The position numbers were made by a program, and so were the translations under genes. Positions 50,033-58,088 of a DNA stretch of 64,000 bases are shown one piece after another (the stretch's first letter is position 1; every line of letters starts with the position of its first letter). The stretch is from assembly GCA_020632995.1 (NCBI GenBank), contig JACKEN010000001.1, positions 1,706,001-1,770,000 of the forward strand, read 5' to 3'. This DNA is from Deltaproteobacteria bacterium (lineage in GTDB: Bacteria > Myxococcota > Kuafuiibacteriia > Kuafuiibacteriales > Kuafuiibacteriaceae). The notes beneath the pieces are model-generated. The model was not told the DNA's origin. It was given only the letters and a program-made list of their open reading frames with translations, and made no database searches.

Positions 50033-50238
50033 GGAATCTTCTCGCCTCCCGGTCCTGAACACCTGCCCCGGTACCACGAACCGCGGGGCGCGGGAACGCC
50101 CCGAGGTCGGCCCGGGAGCCGCGCTCGGACCCCCTCGGGCACGAACGACGGAGGCCCGCGTCTCGAAATTCATCCGCGCTCACACTTTTTTCTCCCGACC
50201 CGGGGGCCACCACCGCCGGGCCCGGGCCCTGGCAGCCG
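50033..50238. promoter_or_regulatory. Divergent region, LPP20 operon / J-domain gene
   Basis: These 206 bases separate two divergent transcription units. A TTTTTT run at 50184-50191 and a GGAGG-rich stretch 12 bases upstream of the leftward ATG are visible. No convincing promoter hexamers and no Shine-Dalgarno for the rightward TTG were found. Confidence 0.3.
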
Positions 50239-51987
50239 TTGACCCCACCCCCGGGCGCCGATCAAGATGCGCGGGTCGTGAGCCTCCCCTCGGCGGTCTT
50301 CCTCCGGCACGCCCAGGGTGTGCCCATCGGTCCCCTCCCGCTGTGGTGGCTGGAGGTCCTGTTCGACAGCCGGGTGGTCGACGGCACCACCCCGGTGTCC
50401 CTCGACGGTCAGCGCTTCACCCGGCTCGAGGAGTGGCCCGAGATCCTCGGACGGCTGGAGACGGTGAAGGCGGCCCTGACCCGGGGCGAGGATCCCTGGT
50501 CCGAGCCCGAGCCGACCCCCTCGACGCCCGAGGCGATGGTCCTGGCGGCCGAGCGCACCGTGATCGGGCGCATGGTGCGCCTGTCGGCCCAGAGCGCCAC
50601 CGGCACCATGACCCTGGGCGGAGTGGACGGGGTGATCACCCTCGACTTCAAGGACGGGCGCGTCGTGTCGGTCTCGACCGACATCGAGCGCCTCTCGCTC
50701 GCCGGCTTCCTGCTCTTCGACGAGCTGGTGGACCAGGCGGCCCTCGACGAGGCGGCAGCCAAGGCGCCGTCCATGGGCGGTGACCTCGGCGGCGCCCTGA
50801 TCGCCCTCGGGAAGGTCCAGCCACACGTCTACTTCGAGAAGTACCTGGCCTGGGCCAAGAAGGTGCTGGGCGCGGCGGTGGCGGAGCCCTTCGAGGTCAG
50901 CTTCGAGGCCGGCGACGTGGCCACCCCCGCCGTCCCCTTGGGCTTCGACCGCCTGGGCGCGGCGATGGACGCGGTGCGGAGCGGCCTCAACCGGTCGCGT
51001 CTGCAAGACATCCTGCTCCCGAAGCGGGCCTGCCCGTTGATCATCTCGCAGGTGGAGGGCGTGCAGCTCGAGGACGTGAAGCTGAAGCCGCGGGAGCTCC
51101 GGGCGCTGAAGGCGGTGGACGGGGTCAAGGCGCTGGGGGACCTCCTCGACGACCTCGGCGGATCGGACGAGAAGGTCCTCCCGGTCCTGCAGGCGGTCTA
51201 CTTCGGCGAGCAGGCGGGCTTCGTGGTGTTCGGCGAAGACCCGCTCATCCGCAAGGAGCTGGCCGAGGCGCAGACCACCGAGGCCGAGTACCAGCGGCTG
51301 CTGCGCAAGGACTACTTCGAGGTCCTGGGCATCAGCCAGACCAGCAGTGACGACGAGGTCCGCAGCCGGTACACGGATCTGGCCAAGCGCTATCACCCCG
51401 ACAAGATCAGGAAGGAGGCCGCCCCCGAGCTGCTCGAGGCCCGGCGCAAGGTCTTCGCCCTGGTGAGCGAGGCGGCCGACCACCTCGAGACCGAGGACGC
51501 GCGCTACAAGTACGCGCACGACCTGGAGACGGGGGCGGTGGGTGGCCAGGAGGCGCTGGAGAAGGCGCAGGCCATCCTGCAGTCGGAGACCCTCTTCAAG
51601 AAGGCCGAGATCCTGCTCAGGGTCCGCAAGTACGACGAGGCCCTGCAGCACATCAACCAGGCGATCGCGCTGAACCCCGACGACACGGAGTTCAAGATCC
51701 TGCGGGAGTACCTCGGCTACCTGTCGGCCGCGCGGCGCGGTGAGGCGCTCCTGGCCGCGGAGTCGGCGGCGCGCGCGATCCTCGCGCTGATGAAGAACGA
51801 CGCCAACATCGCCTCGGGCTACCTCTACCTGGGCCACCTCCAGAACGCGCAGGGGAAGGAAGACCTGGCCTTCAAGTACTTCGAGAAGGTGCTGGAGTAC
51901 GACGAGCACCACCCCGAGGCCCTCAGTCAGGTCCGGGTGGGGCGCCTCCGGAAAGAGAAGAAGAAGAAGAAGCGCTTCGGCTTCTAG
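50239..51987 (+). CDS. GYF-like / DUF4388 / J-domain / TPR protein
   Basis: The 582-residue protein begins at TTG 50239 (GTG 50278 is an alternative). Order: a GYF_2-like N-terminal unit (VPIGPLPLWWLEVLFDSRVVDGTTPVSLDG); a DUF4388 domain (SATGTMTLGGVDGVITLDFKDGRVVSVSTDIERLSLAGFLLF, about 105-260); a second alpha-rich unit; a J domain with HPD motif (RLLRKDYFEVLGISQTSSDDEVRSRYTDLAKRYHPDKI, about 354-425); and TPR repeats (ETLFKKAEILLRVRKYDEALQHINQAIALNPDDTEF, LGHLQNAQGKEDLAFKYFEKVLEYD). It ends in a Lys-rich tail. It is cytoplasmic and probably recruits Hsp70 to an organised complex; related myxobacterial proteins act in motility or polarity. No dnaK is adjacent. Confidence 0.85.
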   Translation: MTPPPGADQDARVVSLPSAVFLRHAQGVPIGPLPLWWLEVLFDSRVVDGTTPVSLDGQRFTRLEEWPEILGRLETVKAALTRGEDPWSEPEPTPSTPEAMVLAAERTVIGRMVRLSAQSATGTMTLGGVDGVITLDFKDGRVVSVSTDIERLSLAGFLLFDELVDQAALDEAAAKAPSMGGDLGGALIALGKVQPHVYFEKYLAWAKKVLGAAVAEPFEVSFEAGDVATPAVPLGFDRLGAAMDAVRSGLNRSRLQDILLPKRACPLIISQVEGVQLEDVKLKPRELRALKAVDGVKALGDLLDDLGGSDEKVLPVLQAVYFGEQAGFVVFGEDPLIRKELAEAQTTEAEYQRLLRKDYFEVLGISQTSSDDEVRSRYTDLAKRYHPDKIRKEAAPELLEARRKVFALVSEAADHLETEDARYKYAHDLETGAVGGQEALEKAQAILQSETLFKKAEILLRVRKYDEALQHINQAIALNPDDTEFKILREYLGYLSAARRGEALLAAESAARAILALMKNDANIASGYLYLGHLQNAQGKEDLAFKYFEKVLEYDEHHPEALSQVRVGRLRKEKKKKKRFGF

Positions 51988-52223
51988 CGGTCGGTCTGGC
52001 CGGACGTTACCTTTTTCCGACAGCGTAACGGTCGACTTGCTACACGCTACACAGGTGTTAACCCCTTGACGTCGTGCGCCACATCTCCATGAGAGCCCGC
52101 CCCAGCCCGATGGGTTCGGCGTTCTCAGAAAGCGCCGACCAGGCCGCGCTCCGACGCCGCCCGGCTTGGGTTCGGCGCGGACGCACCGATAATGGCCCTT
52201 GAATTGCTTAGTCGGAGGTCGCC
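51988..52223 (+). promoter_or_regulatory. Upstream control region of the multiheme operon
   Basis: The 236-base gap before the operon contains two dyads. CGTTAC (52005-52010) and GTAACG (52025-52030) are a 6-bp inverted repeat with a 14-base spacer. TCGGCG (52116-52121) and CGCCGA (52133-52138) form a possible hairpin. A TTGACG (52056-52061) could be a -35 box but no matching -10 is clear. The ribosome site GGAGGT (52212-52217) is six bases before ATG 52224. The first dyad is a candidate operator. Confidence 0.45.
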
Positions 52224-53681
52224 ATGAGTCCCCTTCTTCGCGTCGGCATCCCCCTGCTGCTGGTGCTGGGTGCCACCGCCCTCGTCTACGCGTGGCCGAG
52301 CCCGCCCCCACCCCCGGATGATCCCTGGGCCCATGTGGCGAAACCCCCTGCCCACCTCGATCACGCCCCGTTCTACACCGCCCCGCTCGCCGACGGCCCC
52401 GCGGTCACCAAGACCTGCCTGAGCTGCCACCCGGAGTCGGCCAAGGAGGTCATGGCCACCTCCCACTGGACCTGGACCGGCGACGAGGTCCACCGCCCCG
52501 GGGCGGAGCCGCTCCGCATCGGCAAGGCCAACCTCTTCAACAACTTCTGCATCGCGGTGACGCCCAACCAGCCGTTCTGCACCAGCTGCCACGCCGGCTA
52601 CGGCTGGAAGGACAAGGACTTCGACTTCGACGAGCCCACCAACGTGGACTGCCTGGTCTGCCACGATCAGAGCGGCGGCTACGCGAAGAAGCCCGGCGGC
52701 GCAGGCTACCCTGCCGACGGGGTCGATCTGCTGGCCGCGGCCAAGAGCGTAGGGCGCCCCAACCGCTCGAACTGCGGCGCCTGCCACTTCGACGGCGGCG
52801 GCGGCGACGGCGTCAAGCACGGTGATCTCGACCGCACCATGCTCAACCCCCCGCCACGCATCGACGTGCACATGGGGAAGTACAACCTCACCTGCGTGGA
52901 CTGCCACAAGACCCACGACCACGAGATCACCGGGCGCTCGATGTCGGTGAGCGTGAACGACGAGAACCGCGTCTTCTGCACCGACTGTCACTCCGACCGC
53001 CCCCACGGCGAGGAGCGGCTCGACTCGCACACCGACGCGGTGGCCTGCCCCACCTGCCACATCCCGTACATGGCGGTGCAGACCCCGACCAAGCTCTCTT
53101 GGGACTGGTCGACCGCGGGCCAGGACATCGGCGACGACCTGCACCACTACCTCAAGAAGAAGGGGACCTTCCACTACGCGGCCAACGTGCCGCCGGAGTA
53201 CGCCTGGTACAACGGCCTGTCGAAGCGGCACCTGCCCGGGGACAACATCGACCCCGACAAGGTCACCGAGCTGAACTCGCCCGCAGGCAGCCTTGCAGAT
53301 CCGACCGCGAAGATCTGGCCCTTCAAGGTGCACCGCGGAAAGCAGGTGTACGACGTGCAGAACCTCTACTTCCTCGCCCCCAAGACCGCGGGTGAGGGCG
53401 GCTACTGGACCGAGTTCGAGTGGGACAAGGCGCTCCGGCTCGGGGCGGAGGCCACCGGCCTGGCCTACAGCGGGGAGTTCGGCTTCGCCCCGACCAAGAT
53501 GTACTGGCCGCTCGCCCACATGATCCCCCCCGCCGCCGAGGCCCTGACCTGCGTGGACTGCCACGCCGAGGGCGGCCGGATGGACTGGGAGGCCCTGGGC
53601 TACGGCAGCGACCCCATCCGCTCCGGTGGGCGCAACACCCTGCGCTCGGTGGGGACCAAGCGAGAGGCGGGTGAGCAATGA
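52224..53681 (+). CDS. Octaheme cytochrome c, tetrathionate reductase (OTR) family
   Basis: The 485-residue protein has an N-terminal signal/anchor (LLRVGIPLLLVLGATALVYA) and eight CxxCH haem sites with their first Cys at residues 65, 119, 143, 184, 224, 252, 275 and 443. Family blocks include TKTCLSCHPESAKEVMATSHWTW, NLFNNFCIAVTPNQPFCTSCH, VDCLVCHDQSG and NLTCVDCHKTHDHEI. These match the octaheme tetrathionate reductase family of Shewanella; the in vitro enzyme also reduces nitrite and hydroxylamine. It is periplasmic and could act as reductase or oxidase of a sulfur or nitrogen oxyanion. Its stop overlaps the next gene (ATGA), first of six genes tightly coupled to 58024. Confidence 0.92.
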   Translation: MSPLLRVGIPLLLVLGATALVYAWPSPPPPPDDPWAHVAKPPAHLDHAPFYTAPLADGPAVTKTCLSCHPESAKEVMATSHWTWTGDEVHRPGAEPLRIGKANLFNNFCIAVTPNQPFCTSCHAGYGWKDKDFDFDEPTNVDCLVCHDQSGGYAKKPGGAGYPADGVDLLAAAKSVGRPNRSNCGACHFDGGGGDGVKHGDLDRTMLNPPPRIDVHMGKYNLTCVDCHKTHDHEITGRSMSVSVNDENRVFCTDCHSDRPHGEERLDSHTDAVACPTCHIPYMAVQTPTKLSWDWSTAGQDIGDDLHHYLKKKGTFHYAANVPPEYAWYNGLSKRHLPGDNIDPDKVTELNSPAGSLADPTAKIWPFKVHRGKQVYDVQNLYFLAPKTAGEGGYWTEFEWDKALRLGAEATGLAYSGEFGFAPTKMYWPLAHMIPPAAEALTCVDCHAEGGRMDWEALGYGSDPIRSGGRNTLRSVGTKREAGEQ

Positions 53682-55636
53682 GCGTCGCCCTCCTCACCCT
53701 CCTCACCCTGGTGGCGAGCGGCCCCGAGCACGAGGCACCGCCGCCCGCCCCCGCGGCTGAAGCGGCCCGCTCGGTGCACCCCGACGTGGTGCTCCGGGGC
53801 GCGGACGCGCAACCGGTCCTGCAGACCGGCGCCCCGATCTCGCTCACCAAGACCTGCGGCGAGTGCCACGAGGCCGACTGGATCGAGGCCCACAGCTACC
53901 ACTCCGCCTTCGGGAGCAACCGGCCCTACACCGACGAGGATAGGCCACGGCCCTGGGACCGCTTCGCTGGCCCGTGGGGCCGCTGGAGCCCCCTCGTGTA
54001 CCAGCGCCTGTCGGAGCCGGGTGACCCGCGTCCGGACGCCGACCTCGCCACCTGGGCGCGCCTGTGGGGCCGCCGCCACGTGGGCGGCGGGCCGGTGCGC
54101 GAGCTCGCGCCCGAGGCGGAGATGAACTGCCTGCTCTGCCACTCCGCGAAGCCCAACCTGGAGGCCCGGGCCCGCACCATCGACGCGGGCGAGTGGCGGT
54201 GGCAGAGCACCGCGACCCTCGAGGGCAGCGGGCTGGTCGAGGCCACCGAGGCCGGCTGGGCCTACGTCCCCGACGCCTTCCTGCCCGACGGCGCGGTCTC
54301 GGCCGCCCGCCTCGGCCTGCACGCGGCCAGCGCCCAGGCCTGCGGGACCTGCCACGGCGCGGCCCCCGCCCCCGGCCCGACCCCGGTCACGCTGCCCCAC
54401 CTCGACCGCGCCCGGCCGAGCCCCGGGCTCACCGACGGCCTGGTCTACTCCGGCCAGCCCATGCACCTGTCCGGCGTCAACCTGGCTGGCAAGACCGAGC
54501 TGACCCGCCCCTGGGACATCCACGCCGAGCGCATGCTGTCCTGCTCGGACTGCCACGGCGCGCTCAACGATCCCGTGCACGGCTCGCGCGACAAGAAGGA
54601 GCAGCCCGCCCACCTGCGGGCGGAGGTCCGCGGCATGGCGCTGCAGGACTACTTGCGTCGGCCGGACCACGACTTCGCCACCGGGCGCGCCGCACCTGGG
54701 GTCCTCGGGGCGCAACACGCGGGGACGATGAAGCGGTGCGAGGACTGCCACGACGCCAACCAGACCCACCAGTGGCTGCCCTACCCGGCCCGGCACCTGC
54801 AGGCGATGTTCTGCGAGACCTGCCACGTCCCCCGGGTGCACAGCCCGCTCATCGAGAGCGTGGACTGGACGGTGCTGACGCCCGAGCGCGGCCCGCGCAC
54901 CCGCTACCGCGGCGTCACCGGCGCCATCGACGACCCGGGGACCCTGATCTCCGGCTTCGAGCCCGTGCTCCTACCCCGCGCCACCGACGGCGGCGCCACC
55001 AAGGTGGCGCCCCACAACCTGGTGAGCGCGTTCTACTGGGTGGAAGGCGACCCGCCTACGCCGGTCCGCCTGGTCGACCTCGAGGCGGCCTTCTTCTGGG
55101 AGGGCGACTACACCCCCGGCATCGTCCTCGTCCTGGACGAGGACCACGACGGCAGGGTGGGCCCGGATGAGCTGCGCCTCGATACCGAGGTCAAGGTGGC
55201 GGCGGTGGCGGCGGCGCTGGAGGCGGTGGGCGTGCCGTCCCCGCGCGCGGTGGGCGAGATCCAGCCCTACGCGCTGAGTCACCAGGTGGCGGGCCACGGC
55301 TTCGCCCTGAAGGACTGCGCGACCTGCCACAGCGAGGGCTCGCGCTTCACCCAGCCCACCCGCCTGGCCGCCCAACCGCCGGCCGGCGTCGTCCCCGGGT
55401 TGGTGAAGGACTCGCCGGTGCCGCTGGCCGGCGACGTGGTGCACGAGGGTGGCGAGCTCCGCTACGTCCCCACCCCCGCCAAGGCCCAGCTCTACCTGCT
55501 CGGCCAGGGCGGCAACACCGTGGTGGACCTGGCCGGCTGGGCCTCGGTGCTCCTGGTGCTGGCGGGGAGCATCCTGCACGGCGGCGCCCGCGTGATGGCG
55601 CGGCGCCGGCCCGACGATGGTGAGGACCGATCATGA
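53678..55636 (+). CDS. Membrane-anchored heptaheme cytochrome c with EF-hand
   Basis: The 652-residue protein has a signal peptide (SVALLTLLTLVASG), seven CxxCH sites with first Cys at 60, 151, 222, 289, 354, 379 and 547, and one C-terminal membrane helix (DLAGWASVLLVLAGSILHG, about 612-632) followed by a short Arg-rich end. Between haems six and seven, residues 487-498 read DEDHDGRVGPDE, a canonical EF-hand loop, so calcium binding is likely. The anchor and position suggest it relays electrons between a quinol-facing cytochrome b and the octaheme protein. It overlaps its upstream and downstream neighbours by ATGA. I know no named family with this exact layout. Confidence 0.85.
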   Translation: MSVALLTLLTLVASGPEHEAPPPAPAAEAARSVHPDVVLRGADAQPVLQTGAPISLTKTCGECHEADWIEAHSYHSAFGSNRPYTDEDRPRPWDRFAGPWGRWSPLVYQRLSEPGDPRPDADLATWARLWGRRHVGGGPVRELAPEAEMNCLLCHSAKPNLEARARTIDAGEWRWQSTATLEGSGLVEATEAGWAYVPDAFLPDGAVSAARLGLHAASAQACGTCHGAAPAPGPTPVTLPHLDRARPSPGLTDGLVYSGQPMHLSGVNLAGKTELTRPWDIHAERMLSCSDCHGALNDPVHGSRDKKEQPAHLRAEVRGMALQDYLRRPDHDFATGRAAPGVLGAQHAGTMKRCEDCHDANQTHQWLPYPARHLQAMFCETCHVPRVHSPLIESVDWTVLTPERGPRTRYRGVTGAIDDPGTLISGFEPVLLPRATDGGATKVAPHNLVSAFYWVEGDPPTPVRLVDLEAAFFWEGDYTPGIVLVLDEDHDGRVGPDELRLDTEVKVAAVAAALEAVGVPSPRAVGEIQPYALSHQVAGHGFALKDCATCHSEGSRFTQPTRLAAQPPAGVVPGLVKDSPVPLAGDVVHEGGELRYVPTPAKAQLYLLGQGGNTVVDLAGWASVLLVLAGSILHGGARVMARRRPDDGEDRS

Positions 55637-56271
55637 GGCGCGTCTATCTACACACTGTCTACGAGCGCATCTGGCACTGGTGGCAGGCGCTCGCCATCAT
55701 GCTGCTCCTGGTCACCGGGCTCGAGGTCCACGCGCCGCACACGGTGGCGCTCCTCGGGTTCCGCTACGCGGTCTTCGTGCACAACGTGCTGGGCCTGGCG
55801 TTGCTCTTGAACGCGGCCCTCGGCCTGTTCTACCAGCTCTCGACCGGGCGCATCCGCTCGTTCCTGCCCGAGCCGCGGGACTTCATCTCGCTCGCCCTGC
55901 GCCAGGTGCGCTACTACCTGCGCGGGATCTTCAAGGACGAACCCCACCCGATCGCCAAGACCCCGATGAAGCGGCTCAACCCGCTGCAGCGGGTGACCTA
56001 CCTGGCGATCCTGAACGTGCTGTTGCCGCTGCAGATCGTCACCGGGGTGCTGATCTGGGGCGGCCAGCGCTGGCCCTCGGTGGTGCAGGCGCTGGGCGGG
56101 CTCGGCCCCCTGGCCACCATCCACACCCTGGCCGCCTGGCTCTTCGCGGCGTTCGTCCTCATGCACGTCTACCTGACCACCACCGCCGGCCACACCTGGT
56201 CCGCGGGCGTGCTCGGCATGATCACCGGCTGGGAAGAGGTGGAGAACCACCAGCCCAAGGAGTCCCAATGA
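55633..56271 (+). CDS. Membrane cytochrome b (b561/PhsC-like)
   Basis: The 212-residue protein has four membrane helices: 10-30 (IWHWWQALAIMLLLVTGLEV), 42-67 (YAVFVHNVLGLALLLNAALGLFY), 125-145 and 155-178. Likely haem b ligands are His14/15 region (ERIWHWW), the VHNVLG histidine in helix two, and the paired histidines of TIHTLAAWLFAAFVLMHVYL in the last helix. This is the layout of cytochrome b561/hydrogenase and thiosulfate reductase (PhsC) subunits, which exchange electrons between quinone and periplasmic cytochromes. It probably links the multihaem proteins to the quinone pool. It overlaps both neighbouring genes. Confidence 0.9.
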   Translation: MRRVYLHTVYERIWHWWQALAIMLLLVTGLEVHAPHTVALLGFRYAVFVHNVLGLALLLNAALGLFYQLSTGRIRSFLPEPRDFISLALRQVRYYLRGIFKDEPHPIAKTPMKRLNPLQRVTYLAILNVLLPLQIVTGVLIWGGQRWPSVVQALGGLGPLATIHTLAAWLFAAFVLMHVYLTTTAGHTWSAGVLGMITGWEEVENHQPKESQ

Positions 56272-56789
56272 GCGCCCCCGCACGCAGGCCCTACTGGAAC
56301 CCGTACCTGGGCGGCATCGCCCTCGGCGTGGTCCTGTTCCTGTCCTTCATCATCACCGGGCACGGCCTCGGCGCGTCCGGCGGCATCAGCCGGGTGATGG
56401 CGGCGCTCGTGCAGTCGGTCGCCCCCAACCACGTCGACCTGACCTACGACTGGGCGGTGATGGCCGGCGGCGGCCGCCACCCCCTCGACCACTGGCTGGT
56501 CTTCGCGATCGTGGGCACCGCAGCGGGCGGCTTCGCCTCCGGCGCCCTCGCCGGGCGGCTGAAGCTCGAGACCTTCCGCGGCCCCTCCATCAGCCCGAGC
56601 ACGCGCTGGTTCTTCGCCTTCCTCGGCGGCGCCATCGTGGGCTGGGCGGCGCGCATGGCGCGCGGCTGCACCTCGGGCCAGGCCCTGTCCGGCGGCGCGG
56701 TGCTGTCGGTGGGCTCCTGGGTGTTCATGTTCTCCGTCTTTGCGGGCGGATATGCCCTGTCGGTGCTCGTGCGCCGGCTCTGGAACTGA
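56268..56789 (+). CDS. YeeE/YedE family transporter, half A
   Basis: ATG 56268 overlaps the cytochrome b stop. The 173-residue protein has about four membrane helices and the family motif ARMARGCTSGQALSGGAVLSVGSW with its conserved cysteine. YeeE/YedE (TsuA/PmpAB) proteins take up thiosulfate or related sulfur compounds; conserved cysteines line the path. Full-length transporters are about twice this size; here the fold is split with the next gene supplying the other half. The presence in a multihaem operon suggests delivery of the sulfur substrate or product. Confidence 0.87.
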   Translation: MSAPARRPYWNPYLGGIALGVVLFLSFIITGHGLGASGGISRVMAALVQSVAPNHVDLTYDWAVMAGGGRHPLDHWLVFAIVGTAAGGFASGALAGRLKLETFRGPSISPSTRWFFAFLGGAIVGWAARMARGCTSGQALSGGAVLSVGSWVFMFSVFAGGYALSVLVRRLWN

Positions 56790-56801
56790 GGAGGCGCGAC
56801 C

Positions 56802-57401
56802 ATGTGGCCCATGCAGCTCAGCGGGAGCATGCTCATCAACGGGGTGGCCTTCGCCATCGCGTTCGGCTTCGGCTTCGTCCTCGAGCGCTCGGGGTTCGGC
56901 GACTCGCGCCGCCTCGCCGCGCAGTTCTACTTTCATGAGCAGCGGGTGCTGAAGGTGATGTTCACCGCCATCATCACCGCGATGCTCCTGTTGTTCTGGT
57001 CCGCCGCCCTCGGCCTCGTCGACTTCGACCGCATCTACGTGAACGAGACGCATCTGGGGCCCGCCATCGTGGGTGGCCTCGCCCTCGGCTCCGGTTTCAT
57101 CATCGGCGGCTACTGCCCGGGGACCTCGCTCGTCTCCGCCGCCACCGGCAAGATCGACGGCGCCTTCTTCGTCGGGGGCGTGGCGTTCGGGGTCTGGGTG
57201 TTCTCGGAGTTCTACGACTCGGTCCGGGCGTTCTTCGAGCACTCCGGCGACATGGGGCGCCTCCAGATCTTCGACCTGTTGGGCGTGGACCCGGGGGTCA
57301 CGGTGGTGCTCGCGGTGCTCATGGCGGTGGGGATGTTCTTCGGCGCCGAGCGCCTCGAGCGCGCGTTCAAGGGCCGGCGCCCCAAGGGGTACGAGTCATG
57401 A
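56802..57401 (+). CDS. YeeE/YedE family transporter, half B
   Basis: The 199-residue protein begins at ATG 56802, 12 bases after half A. It has about five membrane helices and the second family motif IIGGYCPGTSLVSAATGKIDGAFFVGG with its conserved cysteine; the N-terminus LERSGFGDSRRLAAQFYFHEQRVLKVMFTAIIT is typical of the half that carries the conserved Gly/Arg region. With half A it would make a thiosulfate-type transporter. The stop overlaps the rhodanese-like gene (ATGA). Selenium or sulfur transport is the alternative role. Confidence 0.87.
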   Translation: MWPMQLSGSMLINGVAFAIAFGFGFVLERSGFGDSRRLAAQFYFHEQRVLKVMFTAIITAMLLLFWSAALGLVDFDRIYVNETHLGPAIVGGLALGSGFIIGGYCPGTSLVSAATGKIDGAFFVGGVAFGVWVFSEFYDSVRAFFEHSGDMGRLQIFDLLGVDPGVTVVLAVLMAVGMFFGAERLERAFKGRRPKGYES

Positions 57402-58024
57402 GGAGCATGAACGCGGCCCTGGCCGCGGTGGCGGTGAGCGCCGCCGCCGCCCTGGCCTTCATCGGTCAACCCACCCTGCAGGACCACCTCGAGGCCCGGG
57501 GCGCCGAGCTCAGCGCGAAGCTGGCGAGCCGCGAGATCCACCTCGACCCCGCCGAGCTGAACGTCCTGTTGCATGATCCGCAGAGCCGCTTGCAGCTCCT
57601 CGACGTGCGCAGCGAAGGTGAGTTCAACCTGTTCCACATCAAGGACGCCCACCGCATCACCTTGGAGAGCCTGCGGGAGGGGCCGCCCAAGCCCCGCTTC
57701 GACCCCAAGGCGCTGAAGATCTTCATCGCCCAGGGCGAGCGCGAGGCCGACGAGGCCTGGCGTCTCGCGACCGCGGCCGGCAACCGGGACTGCTACGTCC
57801 TCGCGGGGGGCGTCGACCTTTGGCTAGCGGTCTATCGGGACGGGCACATCAACGCCCAGCCCGGCCCCGCCGCCACCGGGCAGCTGGCGTCCTTCACCGC
57901 GGCGCTCGGCGACCGCTACCCCTACGCGCTCCCCGACGCTCACGCCGCCCACGAGCGCGCCTTCAAGGAGAAGGCCAAGCGACTGACCAAGGCGGCGAAG
58001 CCGGCGGGCGGCTGTGGCGGCTGA
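57398..58024 (+). CDS. Exported rhodanese-like protein lacking the catalytic cysteine
   Basis: The 208-residue protein has a hydrophobic N-terminus (NAALAAVAVSAAAALAFIG) and a rhodanese fold: LQLLDVRSEGEFNLFHIKDAHRI and, later, CYVLAGGVDLWLAVYRDG. The active-site loop, normally Cys-x-x-Gly-x-Arg, reads IFIAQGEREAD (108-118), so no persulfide cysteine is present there. Two cysteines remain: Cys132 and Cys206 in a Lys-rich tail ending GGCGG. A carrier or binding role through the C-terminal cysteine is possible. It closes the six-gene operon, overlapping half B by four bases. Confidence 0.83.
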   Translation: MRSMNAALAAVAVSAAAALAFIGQPTLQDHLEARGAELSAKLASREIHLDPAELNVLLHDPQSRLQLLDVRSEGEFNLFHIKDAHRITLESLREGPPKPRFDPKALKIFIAQGEREADEAWRLATAAGNRDCYVLAGGVDLWLAVYRDGHINAQPGPAATGQLASFTAALGDRYPYALPDAHAAHERAFKEKAKRLTKAAKPAGGCGG

Positions 58025-58088
58025 GCGCACCCGCGAAGTCTCGCTCGCGTCACCCGGGCGCCACTCGGCCGGGCTAGCCTGCCGCGGT

